From Paracamarosporium sp. OC-R06-R3 (taxonomy: Eukaryota > Ascomycota > Dothideomycetes > Pleosporales > Didymosphaeriaceae): a stretch of 64,000 bases of DNA. A program made the translations under genes and the position numbers. The number at the start of each line of letters is the position of its first letter. Position 1 is the stretch's first letter. Shown here one piece after another: positions 10,703 to 22,103 of this stretch. The notes under the pieces were generated by a model. The model ran no database searches. It was given only the letters and a program-made list of their open reading frames with translations, and was not told the DNA's origin. The stretch lies in contig JACVRA010000073.1 of assembly GCA_019828545.1 (NCBI GenBank), positions 620,001 to 684,000 of the forward strand, given 5' to 3'.

Positions 10703-12487
10703 CTAAACTCTACTACGCACCTCTTCATGCTTCTCATTGCCTGCAGTAACCGTATCCACGACGTCTTCATCGTTGTGAGCGAACGCTTTATCACCAAACG
10801 CCATCGCAATCTCCTCAAGGCTGTGGTTAGCCGTTTCGACGTAGTAGAAGTGCGCTAGACCGGCAGAGAAAAGGCAGAATCCTGCGATGACTAGATAGAA
10901 ATAGCCGCCAATGCCCGCGAATGCGTCAGGGGAGACCATGCCGATAATGAAGTTGAAGATCCAGTTGGAAGTGGTCGCTAGCGCCATGCCCTTACTGCGT
11001 CCACGGAGCGGAAAGATCTCAGCGGGTAGTAGCCATGGCATAGGACCCCATGTGAAACCGTAAACGATATTATAGAGCATGATGAACGCATATTGACCAT
11101 TGGCACGCGTCATTATGGGCATGTTTGCTTCGGTGAAGGCACACACGATACCCAGTAGAACGGCCATAGCGATACCACCAAGGATAAGAAGAGGCTTTCG
11201 CCCCCATCTATCGGCCAACCACCAGGTCACAATAGTGGCAGCAGTGTATGGCAGCGCATTTGCCGCAGTATAAAGTAGCGACCTATTGTCGTCAAAGCCA
11301 GCAGAGGAAAGTGTACTCGGAAGGTAAAACGATATGATGTTGATGCCGTTAAGTTGGGCGAACATCTGGACAGTTATACCAACGATGGTGCGTTTACGGT
11401 AGCGAGTGAACATTTCCTGTTGAGTGATATAGTTAGTGAGAACGTTCGAACACAGCAATGTGTTGCAAACTCACAAGCCAGCCAGCCTTCCCCAATTCAG
11501 CCTCGTAGACAACTGCCTCCTGGATTTCGAGGTACACTTTCTGGACATGCTCCACTTGCGTATCTCCATTTGAGTGGAGGTCAGCGACTGTTTGCAAACT
11601 CTCCTGCATGAATCCGTTTTTTGCAAGCCATCTCGGAGTCTAGTGCGAGGTCAGTGTCTTAGTTGCAGGAATTTCTGAGGAATGCTTACTTCTGGAAGAA
11701 AGAAGGACATTACAACCAAAATTAGGGATAGTGCAATCTGAATGATGAAAGGGCCCTGCCAGGACATTGCACTAGGCAACAGGAAGTGGAAACCATAATC
11801 AACCCAACATGACAACATGTATCCTGCGATAAGACATGTATACTCGATTCCAACCATCAAGCCTCGGGCATGAGGAGCTGCAATCTCTGTCTGTATAATT
11901 GGCACAGTCATCGAAAGGAAACCGACGCCAAGGCCTTGTATGGTGCGACCGGCGACAAAGGTAGCGAAACCGGGAGCGAACATCTGGATAAAAGCACTGA
12001 AAAAGTAGATGAAGCCACCTAGGCGTACGGTCCGCTTGCGACCAATCATATCACCAAGTCGGCCGGCGATGAGAGCACCTACAGCCGCAGATGCTTGCAA
12101 GCACGCCACGGAGATGCCCGTGATAGAAGGGTCGACAGCGGCGGTGCTACCGTCAGCGCCACCGTACTCGCTGAAGAAGCGTTTGACGAAGACAGGGTTG
12201 ACCAAAAGTCCAGACATGATACCTGATTAGGTTAGAGGACTGTACAGTTGATGGCTCTTGGTGCTCGTACCAGAATTATAACCAAACAAAGCATCGCCGA
12301 GACTGCCAAATCCGCATGTTGCGAACAACAAGGCTTTCCCTTTGATGGGATACCGTGCTGTGATCTTCTTCGGCTTGAGCTTACTCTCTAGCCATCCTTG
12401 CTCAGCTGCAACTTGACTAGCGACTTGTTCTGCACGCTGTCCGATGCTGGCATTTTGACTCGCGACTGAATTCGGAAGGGCGGCCAT
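10703..12487 (-). CDS. MFS sugar porter
   Basis: Four exons (12487-12271, 12222-11690, 11639-11475, 11416-10703) join in phase into 542 residues. Sugar-porter signatures appear in order: GYNSGIMSGLL in TM1; GRLGDMIGRKRTVR in the first cytoplasmic loop; RTIQGLGVGFLSMTVP; PETPRWLAKNGF (the PESPR motif) before the long central loop; QLNGINIISFYLPS in TM7; DRWGRKPLL; PWLLPAEIFPLRGRS; and ETANHSLEEI at the end of TM12 in place of the PETKG motif. The family is proton-coupled or facilitative plasma-membrane hexose/pentose uptake. The gene is divergent from the polyol dehydrogenase at 13172, and the shared promoter carries repeated CGGAACCG, so co-regulation is likely. Substrate not deducible; a pentose, polyol or oligosaccharide is the contextual guess. 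Confidence 0.9.
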
Positions 12488-12671
12488 CTCCAGAGAATTT
12501 GATCTGTAAGAGCGAGCTTCTTCGAGATTTTAACGATGTTGGTAAATTGTGTGCTTGGGTCGACAGTCTGGGGAGTTGTGTTCTTAAGCAGAAAGTCTGG
12601 AGAGATCCACCCCAGAATATACCCCGTGGAGAACAGATGGCGCCACATACTGTCATTTGGTGCTGGTATCA

Positions 12672-13004
12672 CGGTTCCGGTGCGACTAAGAAATTGAGGA
12701 TGGGGTTCAAGGATGTTGGTAGAAATGGAGTGGGGATCATCGCTTAGCGTCTGTCTTTTTGGAACTTACCTTCGTCCCGCCGGGCATCTTTAAGTCATGT
12801 AAACTGATGGCCAATTAGATAAAGCAAAACCCTTGGAGATGAGAGCTTCACAGGGCCAGTCTATGCCAAGAAGTAACGTGATTCAAAGAAAAAACTGGCG
12901 GGCCGATAGTTAGCGCTGCCGCGGGAGCATATGTGGGCCCTGTGAATTCGGAACCGGTGCAAAATCTGAGGCCCGGAACCGCCTACGCTAGACCACCGGA
13001 ACCG
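12672..13004. promoter_or_regulatory. Four CGG-N2-CCG sites in a divergent promoter
   Basis: CGGAACCG occurs exactly at 12949-12956, 12974-12981 and 12997-13004 (starts 25 and 23 bp apart). Its complement CGGTTCCG is at 12672-12679. Inverted CGG half-sites are what dimeric Zn2Cys6 proteins bind. All four lie in the 684-bp spacer between the sugar porter (start 12487, minus) and the dehydrogenase (start 13172, plus), and a Zn2Cys6 gene is adjacent at 14443-16983. The binding protein is an inference. Nothing coding was seen in the rest of the spacer 12488-13171. Confidence 0.6.
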
Positions 13005-13171
13005 AAGCTGGACTAAACCTAAATTAGCACTCAGCCAGGAGTAGCATAGAGTAACGGTAGTAAAGCCCAAGTGCTCAACACTGGCTCAAAAGATCTTGCA
13101 AAAATCCGGAGAGCACTACGACATTGTTAACTCACCTGTTGGAAGCTGAATCTATTCCCACACCTTCGAAA

Positions 13172-14378
13172 ATGTCGTCACTTGCCCCGGAAGCTGTACC
13201 CAAAGATGAATTCAATTACTCGTTTGTGCTCAGTCCAACTAAGCAATTCACATACGAAAGACGGAATATCCCAGAACTTCCATCACCAAGACACGTTCGT
13301 GTAAGAATAGTCGCAACTGGTCTATGCGGTTCAGATGTTCGTTAATCATACCCTAAAGTCCTTTTGCGGTTTATGCTGATATTTGTATCTACAGATTCAC
13401 TACTGGCAACACGGCCGAATTGGCAGATATGTGGTGAACTCACCAATAGTCCTTGGCCATGAGTCTGCCGGTGTAATAGAGGCCTGCGGAGCGGATGTTC
13501 GCGGGCTCTCTGCTGGCGATCGCGTCGCACTGGAACCCGGCGCAGGATGCAATGTGTGCGAAACATGCCGGAGCGGCCGATACAATCTATGCGAGTCGAT
13601 GCAGTTCGCTGCTACTCCTCCTTTCGACGGCACGTTATCAACATACTATACCCTTCCCGAAGAATGCTGCTTCAAGCTGCCTGCACACATATCCTTTAAA
13701 GAAGGTGCTTTAGTCGAGCCCTTAAGCATTGCTGTACATTGCTGCAGCCTCGCAGGCGACCTACAAGGGAAAGCTGTCTTAGTGTTTGGTGCTGGGCCGA
13801 TAGGGCTATTGTGTAGCGCTGTAGCGAAAGCATTTGGAGCTTCAAATGTCATCGTCGCTGACGTTGTGGAGTCGAGATTGGATTTTGCAAGAACGTACAG
13901 TGCCCATGACATCTACAAGATGGGTTCTGGATCGCTGGATTCGCAGGCAGAAGAAATGAAGAAGATGACACTTGAACAATGGTTCGACGTCGTCATCGAT
14001 GCGACGGGAGCACAGCCTTGCATCGAATGCGGTGTATCTGCTCTAAAGCGAGGAGGTGTCTTTGTGCAAGCAGGCCTCGGGTCTCCGAGCATAGAATTCC
14101 CTATAGGACAGATATGTGACAAGGAGGCCACGCTGAAAGGGAGCTTTCGGTATGGCCCTGGTGACTATAAGCTCGCAGTCTCTCTACTGCAGACCAACCG
14201 GATCCAGCTTCGACCTCTCATCACACATGAGTTCGAATTTTGCGACGCAGAAAAGGCATTCATGAACGTTGCGCAGAAGGCTGGGATCAAGACGATTATT
14301 TATGGGCCTAACATCGATGAATTGGCAGCGGAAGGATCCGGGGACGGGAATGCTATGGCTGCACTCTCTAGGCTGTAG
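13172..14378 (+). CDS. Zinc polyol dehydrogenase (xylitol/sorbitol/L-arabinitol type)
   Basis: Two exons (13172-13336 and 13395-14378) give 382 residues. The intron has a GTTCGT donor and TACAG acceptor. Medium-chain dehydrogenase motifs are clear: catalytic zinc ligands in GLCGSDIHYW and GHESAGVIE; the structural zinc loop CNVCETCRSGRYNLC with four Cys; and the Rossmann turn VFGAGPIGLLC. An Asp follows beta-2 (VIVADVVESRLDF), favouring NAD over NADP. The family oxidises xylitol, sorbitol or L-arabinitol to ketoses in the pentose catabolic pathway. I chose ATG 13172 (MSSLAPEAVPK); ATG 13124 would add 16 residues. The 3' end faces the regulator gene with a 64-bp gap. Pairing with a divergent sugar porter supports a pentose/polyol role; the exact polyol is unresolved. 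Confidence 0.9.
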
Positions 14379-14442
14379 TTGATGTTATATTACCTAAAAG
14401 AAAACATTCAATGCTGTCAGAACTACGTGCTGCGAGTGTGAA

Positions 14443-16983
14443 TCAGGTACCATGCCATGCGGAATCCCAGAACCAGTACAGCCCACTGGCAGCAGGGTTT
14501 ATTCCACTCGAATCGTCGGCCCAAGTCGAGTTATCTGTGATAGTGGACTGTTGGCCATTGCTGTAAAACCGGTCGTCTGCGTTGTTGCCATGCATCTCCG
14601 TGTCAAGAATCGGGCCCTCGTACCCTGTACTATCATTGAACAGTTCGATATTGTATGTTCCTTCAGAGCCCGCAGGAAACACTAAGTAGGATGCCTGAAT
14701 TAGTTCCGTTGATCTGTACATAACGTGTGGGGTTATAGCTTGCCATACCTCGCTGCACTGAAGCTAGACTTTCATTTAGATGTCGGTTCGAAGGCTCCCT
14801 AGAATTCCGCCCAGCATCATATTGATTACTGGTAGCGTTTAGTGGTGATCGCATAGGTAACCGTAACGTATCCTCCACAGACATCAATGGGATTGCCGAG
14901 GACGATGACGACTGGTCGCCAACCTCGGCTAAATGTGGTTCAGAAGCTACAACTGGAGCAAGCATAGTATCGGCTTCCCGGCGAAGGAGCATGTTTATGA
15001 CGTCCTTAAGAACAATATTGCTTTGTACTGAAAGCTGTGTTCTCTTGCCCAGGACTTCTTGCAAACGAAAAACACGAGTAATCGAGCGTTTGACCTCTTG
15101 CGCTTGATCCGAGAGTGGCTCCGATAATGCAAGCACGGCCATGACAATAGCGGAGTTGAACAAATTAATAGCTAGAAATGCCACAAGATGACTGTTTGTC
15201 GCGAGCTGTACAAGCTGCGGCATCTCAGTCACCTTAGAGGTTCTCAAAGCTGCGTCCCACCACTGTTCAGTACTCGAGCTTCTAGCCCCAAACATTGGAC
15301 TAGATGCATGTGTCTGAAGATTTGGTGACGGTGCAGTATTTGAAAGGCTTGCCGGAGATTGAGTATCTTGAGTGGATTCGGGATGGTTTCTGATAAGATG
15401 GTCCATGTGTTGAGATAGAAAAGGGCGATGGAAGATAATGAGCAGATTATCAAAGGTGAGATGTAGAGATAGTGCTTGCAGTCGATGTGCTCTTGCCATG
15501 CGAGAATGGTTCCACTGACTGTCAGAACTTAGGTCCAGGATGAGGTGCGTGGGCAGCCGCCTGCGCCAGGTCCAAAGGCGCTCGGTGACTTCCAGAATTC
15601 GTGCAGTGTAAGGAATGTCCACAGATTGTGCGCTCGCATCTACAACTCGTACACCAAAGACAATATCTATGATCGATGATGCGATGACATAGAGCTTGTT
15701 TAGCTCTCTTTGATACGAAGAATAACATATTGAGGTCTCCACTGTAGGTGCAGTATTAGCTTTGAAACAAGGTGACTCGCTGGTGTCGATGGGCTGCGTG
15801 ACGTTGCAATCGCGGTCGTTGATCCCCAAAGGCCTACCATACGTCACAGAAGCAAATCTTCGGCATGTTAGCGGAAGTCTGAGTTTATGAACCTATCGCA
15901 GCATCGATACTGCAGAGCTTTGACTGACCTATCCCATGTATATATAGTCCACCAAACTCTCTTGCGCTCTTCGACAACGTCGAGCTCTCCCGATTGTAGT
16001 TGTCGATGAAGACCTAACGCCTGTGCTGTCCTGATTGTAGCACCAAGCAGCGCAAATGATAGATTCGGTCTCCCATGGTAAACGTAGTATGAGCCAAGCA
16101 ATATGCAAGTCTGAACCGAAGCGATTGAGGTACAATTTAGAAGATCCAAAAGCTGGGATTCGGTGTTTTGGAACAATGACAATGACCATGCTCGCCAGTC
16201 TTCATCTGGAAAGTCGACATCGACCTCATCTTTATGGGATTTGTACCACGCAGCCATACCAAGGATTACAGATAACAAGAGCAGGAAGTCTTTCTGCGAT
16301 GGATAGGCGAAGCCATCCTCGATCGACTTAAGCTTTGATCGAAATCGTGGCTCATAGATTACCAGGGAAAACCAATGGACTGAATCGAAATATTCCTCGA
16401 GCAAGACGTGCATTATACCTATGGTTGGTAATGGGTGCTGCAGGATTGAGGAGATGGGATGCCGTTCTGCACGTTCCCTTCGAGTTGCTGCATTGGTACC
16501 GTCTACTTCACCGCCAGGAATGGCGGAAGTATGTCTCTTCAGCTTAGGGTGACTGCCTAACTCATAGATTCTCTGTGCAATACCCATAGCTGATACAGCC
16601 TCAGTGCTTGGCATACTAGATCCACGGGGCCTTTCCGGTTCAGAAGTCTCGTAACGGGAGTCCAGGTGATTTTCGTCATCGACCCGCGCAGGTCCTGGCT
16701 CCTGTGTGGCCGACCTAGGGTCTTCCTCGGTTCGTCTTCGCTTCAGCACCCGTCCAGCGATATCGACGTTGCCTATTACGCATTCCACGTTCGCTCGAAC
16801 GCATAGTGAGCATGGACGAAACGGGTCGCACTGGTCACACTCTTAGTCTATGTGCGCAACGTGGGCGGTGTATCCGAGGGACGAACTGACGCGGCTCTTG
16901 TTGCGACGGCATCGATCGCAAGCTTTGCCGACCCTTGTAGGGAGCTGACGACCTGTCGGGATACTAGGGATGATGGAGGACAT
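14443..16983 (-). CDS. Zn2Cys6 transcription factor with Fungal_trans domain
   Basis: Four exons (16983-16891, 16839-15929, 15857-14749, 14681-14443) join in phase into 783 residues. The zinc cluster spans the first intron: GKACDRCRRNKSR then CDQCDPFRPCSLCVRANVEC, with the expected ligand spacing and one extra Cys. It is followed by a basic stretch, VLKRRRTEED. The middle homology region is recognisable at RKRVWWTIYTWDRFASVTYGRPLGIND. The C-terminus, rich in Asn, Ser and Asp, could be an activation region. It is convergent with the polyol dehydrogenase and is the nearest regulator to the CGGAACCG cluster. A role as local activator of sugar uptake and oxidation is plausible but unproven. It shows no specific resemblance that lets me equate it with XlnR or AraR. 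Confidence 0.88.
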
Positions 16984-17760
16984 CGTTACATGTTTGTTGA
17001 TGTTGTTGCTTTGGGCTGAGGGATCGTGATCGCGGTGTTCCGTGCAGCGCGATTGCGCTACTTTAGTTTTCCCGTAAAATTACCGGCCCTATTAACTATG
17101 TGTGATAGAGTAGAAGTACATAACCTCACTAAAGCCCTAGGTTAGCCTGTTTCTCTTTTGAACATAAGGTCTTAGCTATTATCAGTGCTTCGGTGGAATT
17201 TCTTGGCCTCAAAGTAATATTTAGATGTGGCAACAACTCAGACATCAACGTTTGGCTATGAAATAAGATGACAGGAGTTGTAAGCTGTGACGGTTGGAGC
17301 GTGGCAGGTGCACCNNNNNNNNNNNNNNNNNNNNNNNNNNNNNNNNNNNNNNNNNNTCACCGCTACAAGCGCTTTTCCACCGTTACATAAGCTTTCATGA
17401 TTAAAACAGTCTGAAACGACAGGTAGGCTATACTGTCCGGTCGGGGTCGAAGCCATGATAGCCGCGCCGTTGGCGGGTTGACGTCTTAATTGCAAGGGAA
17501 GCGAGGTAGTCCAGAGGAAGGGGTCCATAGGGTATTATATGCTCTTCACTTAAGTGACAAGGGAACACGATCTATCACACACCAGATTTGGTTGCGATGT
17601 GTCTTCTCCAGTGCACCCTCGCCCGGCTCCGACTACCGACAATTACCAAGCGATCGGAACAACCAGGGTTTAGCACTAGCGAGGCGAAACTATATCGGCG
17701 AACTTTTCGCCGACTGTTCTCCGCCTTGCAGCCAACCCTTGCGATTTATCGCTGCGCAGC
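16984..17760. other. Divergent promoter region of two regulator genes
   Basis: This is the spacer between two divergently transcribed Zn2Cys6 genes. It includes the 42-base assembly gap at 17315-17356. Open frames beginning around 17490 and 17588 run into the plus-strand gene, but the zinc-cluster protein starts at 17761. No repeated motif was recognised outside the gap. Confidence 0.5.
17315..17356. other. Assembly gap (42 N)
   Basis: A run of 42 N lies in the spacer between the two divergent regulator genes. True gap length may differ. Both flanks look non-coding, so no gene is interrupted. Confidence 0.99.
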
Positions 17761-20041
17761 ATGCAGTCATCGAGCCACCCATCCCCTTCCCTACACAGGA
17801 CTGGCTCCAGGGAGCGTCGCAAATATACGATCCAAAGCCGATTCGGTAGTGCCCGCCAGTACCGCAGTCGCAAGAGCCGACCTTGTGACGCCTGTAGGAG
17901 ACGCAAAACTGCTTGTGTCATCCCCAGTGAACCACCCTGTGAGTGTATTCAATACCTACCCCAGCGTTGTGCTGATGGTGTTGCGATGCGAAGGTATATT
18001 CTGTAGGAGTCGTGGATTAGTATGCATGTCAAATGGAACACAAACTGGCTCTCAAGCTATACCCGACGACCTATCACCTAGCCAGGCAGTTATTGACCAA
18101 TCTCAACCTGAAACATCAGCTACTCCATTCCCTATCAGTACATCCCAACTTCCTGATATTGTTACGATCTCACCAACAGGGCAAAGGCATGTTGCTCCGC
18201 AAAATTCTGATGCGGTAGGCACATCCCATCCGAATTTGGTATGCCAACCGCCGCCTTCCCCATCGAGATCCCCCGCAACCCCATCTGAAGCCAACCTTGT
18301 AGGAGTTCCTATTATTCACGCTTTGGAAGATAATGGGAATAAGACGGCGCATTGCATGGGACTAGCTGCTGAGCAGGACACCTATGTGTTGAACGCTCTC
18401 AAATACGCCATCATAAGCGACAAGGACGAGGTTGACGCAGACATAGTTCGAGTCTATGACGGTAGTAGTCATCCCTGTCGTCCCCCAGTGCATTTCCTGC
18501 TTCTGGAAAATGAGTTTCCAGATCACACAGTTCAAGCGCTGCAAGCAGCATCAGATGCCATCGAGGCTAGAGTTCACCCACATGGATTGAGGCTCGTGAC
18601 TCTTTTCTTCAGATTTGTGCATCCAGCATATCCTATCTTATCGAAAGGCCGTTTCCTTCGCCAGTATTCGTCGTTGAAAGAAGACTTACCTGCGTCGCTT
18701 CGAGGGGCCGTTTATGCTCTTGGCTGTGCCTTTTGGCACCGCGACACCACGACCAACATGCCATGCCCTTTCATGCAGCACGAAATGGTAGACCTGGCTC
18801 ATACTGCTCTCCGCCGCGAACTTGAGGCTCCTAACCTACACAAACTCCAAACCTGCCTTTTGCTTCTCCACCCCAGGCCTCCGGACATTGACAGCGTGGA
18901 AACACCAAGCACGTGGATCCTAGCTGCACAAGCTACAGCATGCGCCCAGATGATCGGTCTCCACCGTGACCCTAAGGATTGGAACATTGCACCATGGGAG
19001 AAAAGCTTACGAAAGAAGCTGTGGTGGTCAGCTTATATGGCTGACTGCTGGTCTGCTGTTTGCCATGGCAACCCGTTGCACATAAGCTCCACCTCATTTG
19101 ATACCGAGCCTCTAGAAATGGGCGACATGTGTTCAGATGAAGAAGTTCCTGAAGATCTCTTACATCTGTTCCCGCTAGAAGTTTCGCAATCCAGACTCGC
19201 CGATAGGTTACGATTCTTGGAAGCAATTAAAGTTAGTCGCTATCTCCATGAGAGCCTCGAGTGCGCCTTGTAAGTTGAAGCCATCTCCATTACGTAAAAT
19301 TACACATTTCGCTTGCTGAAAACCATATAGCCAGGTCAATCATGGCCAGAACACGACCAGACTCTTGCCTTCGAATCGACTAATAGCCCTGGAGAAGACC
19401 ATGAAAGACTGGAAAGATATGATTCCTTATTGTCTTGGTCTAGAACAGCGTGAACCGTATGGTGTCCATTGGAATGGTCAGTTGAAGCGCGTTTCCCAAC
19501 AAGTCATGGATTGCTCTAACGAAAAGAAACAGCCCCACTCCATTTGTCTTTCTATGCCGCTCAAGCGCTACTGTATCGAGGGCTCATGTACCCCGCAACA
19601 AGTGACGCAAAGGCGGACCCTGCATCGAACCTGCGGAGTTGGTTCACAGCTGCCCTGGATGCGTTTAAGCCATTCGTAGATTTTATGTCAATCTTGGAAG
19701 ATGAGGACTTGGACTACTTTTGGATTCGTCGTAAGTCAACCCAAGCTACACTTTGTGTTCTTGACCGATGACGTGGACTGGTAGATGCGCGAATGCAACT
19801 GATTCTCTGCGGCAATTTTCTTATCTACCTCTTCATACTTGCATCTGGCTCAGATGATGTGAAAGCGGCTTTTCAGCTTTTAGATAAGTTTCATCAGGCG
19901 CTACAACGACTTGGAGTGAGTGGCAACGCGAATGTGCACTTACTGCTCCGGCCAGTCAAACTCCGTGTGGACTCTTTCTTTACCCAAGCTAGTGACCTTC
20001 TCAAACGTGGGGGTAATATGGATCATACTTCTCCAAGATAA
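17761..20041 (+). CDS. Zn2Cys6 transcription factor
   Basis: Five exons (17761-17938, 17994-19269, 19331-19476, 19527-19730, 19785-20041) join in phase into 686 residues. The cluster CDACRRRKTACVIPSEPPC continues across intron 1 as IFCRSRGLVC, giving a canonical C-X2-C-X6-C-X7-C-X2-C-X6-C, preceded by a basic leader with RERRKY and RSRKSR. A Ser/Pro-rich linker leads to a Fungal_trans-type region: TLFFRFVHPAYPILSKGRF, LQTCLLLLHPRP, TAWAQMIGLH-like AQMIGLHRDPKDW, and RKKLWWSAYMADCW. Introns have GTAAG/GTCAGT donors and CTAAC branch sites. The aminopeptidase gene follows on the same strand about 440 bp downstream, so peptide or amino-acid utilisation is a contextual guess at its target pathway. 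Confidence 0.88.
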
Positions 20042-20483
20042 GGGTATGTGAACTTCAACATGAAGCCAAAATCGATACGATACCGCTATTCCGACACGGC
20101 ATGGTAGTTTATCGTTGTGCATCTAGGCCTTGCGATTGACGACCAGATCTCGGCCCTCGGCGCTGAGGCAACAGAACTTTACCGACGAGATTGAAGTTCG
20201 CCGAACTACCATCGCCGAACTCTGCGATTCGCTCCAGATCGCTTAACCGCGAAACATGATTCAAGCACAAGCTATCTAATGATGAACCAATCAAAAGCGC
20301 TACATTGAGCGTACATGTGCGTGCAGAGAATTATTTCCCCCTACGTTGTACATACGGCATCCAGGAACTTCTTCGATATTTTGTTACCCTGATAATCAGA
20401 CGACACGACGGCTTAAGAAGACGTCCAATATTCACAGCAGATATTGGGACTTGCGGGTATTCTCTTCTTGGATTTTAACAACC

Positions 20484-22103
20484 ATGAAGCCGGAGCAATT
20501 CGATCCAATTCTCTCGACGAAATATCCCGCTAAACAACACGCTGAGAAGATAGTCCAAATCATTCGCAGAGACCATCCTGGCGCTTCTGGCTTCCTTTAC
20601 ATTGAAGGTCAAATCATCAAGTTTTTAGAAGACAGTGATCTGCCTGAACCGTTTAGGTAAGAACTCCATGACCAAACAAATCACCGTCGCCCCGTTCGTC
20701 TTTCATAACAGTTCCATGATCTGCAGACAACGTCGAAACTTTTTCTATCTCACTGGTTGTAACATTGGAGATTGTTGCTTTCTCTATGATCTGCAGTCGA
20801 CTGAATCAACTCTTTTCATCCCACCTCCCGATCCTGACGAGGTAATCTGGTCTGGTCAGCCTCTTGGTGTGGAAGAGGCTTTACAACTATACGATGTCGA
20901 CCATGTCGGACTCACCGCTGACATTGAGGAATGCCTACGAGACCTTACAGTCAAGTACCCAGGTTCAACTGTTTACACCGTGCCGACTTTGCCGGTCAAA
21001 CATGCTCTACTTGATCAATTTTCGCACGAGTCATCGATCTTGAAGCATGCCATTGAGGAAGCGCGCGTGATAAAAGATGAATATGAAGTTGCGATGATTG
21101 GAAAAGCGAACTATATTTCCAGCATGGCGCACTTGGAGGTCATCAGGACGGTTATGGGGGCCACAAGCGAAAGAGATCTCGAGGCAACGTTCATGGGACA
21201 ATGCATATCTCGCGGGTCTAGGGTGCTGGCATACCCTCCTATTGCTGCGAGTGGGCGGGCACCAGCTACACTGCACTATGAGGCTAACGACTCGACTTTG
21301 AAAGGGAAGCTTAATATCTTGCTGGATGCTGGTATCGAATGGCAATGCTATGCCTCTGATATTGTATGGATTCCAAAATCTACTCAGGAACCTTAAGTCC
21401 TTGCACATGGCTGCTAACAAGCCTCCCAGACACGTACATTCCCAATTTGTGGACAATTTTCCAAGCAGTCGATAGCGATCTATGACATTGTGTTTCAAAT
21501 GCAGCGAGAATGCATGGACATGATCAAAGGCGGAGCTAATTGGGATCTGATTCACTTGCACGCACACAAGCTCGTTGTCGGCGGTCTGCTTAGGCTCGGT
21601 ATTCTGGTAGGCGAAGAAAATGAGATCTTTGAGGCCCAAACAAGCCTTGCATTTTTCCCTCACGGTTTGGGACACTATATCGGTCTCGATGTCCATGATG
21701 TCGGAGGTAATCCCAACCCGAACGATGAGAATAGGATGCTACGTCCCCTACGGAAGCGAGGTCCACTCCCTGCAGGTGGCGTTATCACTGTTGAGCCAGG
21801 CGTAAGGACCCCAATTGTATTAAAATAGTGCTTGGTTGTTTACATTCCCTAGATCTACTTTTGCAAGGACATCATTACGCCCTATCTTGGGGATGCGAAG
21901 CATTGCAAGTACATCAACTTGCAAGTATTAGAAAATTACTGGGATGTTGGTGGTGTTCGGTGCGTATATATATATTACAATTGTTGTGTGTAGCTAACAT
22001 ACGAAGTATCGAGGATAACGTGCTCGTCACTGATGACGGGTGTGTGAACTTGACATCAGTGGTCAATTCCCCGGAAGAAATCCGAGAACTGATTGTCACG
22101 TGA
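20484..22103 (+). CDS. M24B metallopeptidase (Xaa-Pro aminopeptidase/prolidase type)
   Basis: Five exons (20484-20656, 20727-21363, 21430-21801, 21853-21959, 22007-22103) give 461 residues, the usual length for fungal PEPP-type enzymes. All five dinuclear-metal ligands of the pita-bread fold are present: Asp in NILLDAG, Asp in YASDITRTF (across intron 2), His in [16 protein letters not shown], Glu in ITVEPGIYF and Glu in RIEDNVLV. An N-terminal creatinase-like domain ([19 protein letters not shown]) precedes them. The enzyme hydrolyses peptide bonds involving proline, in the cytosol, releasing amino acids. No signal peptide is seen. It follows a Zn2Cys6 gene in the same orientation, and a proline-racemase-family gene lies 28 kb away, but no direct link is shown. 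Confidence 0.92.
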
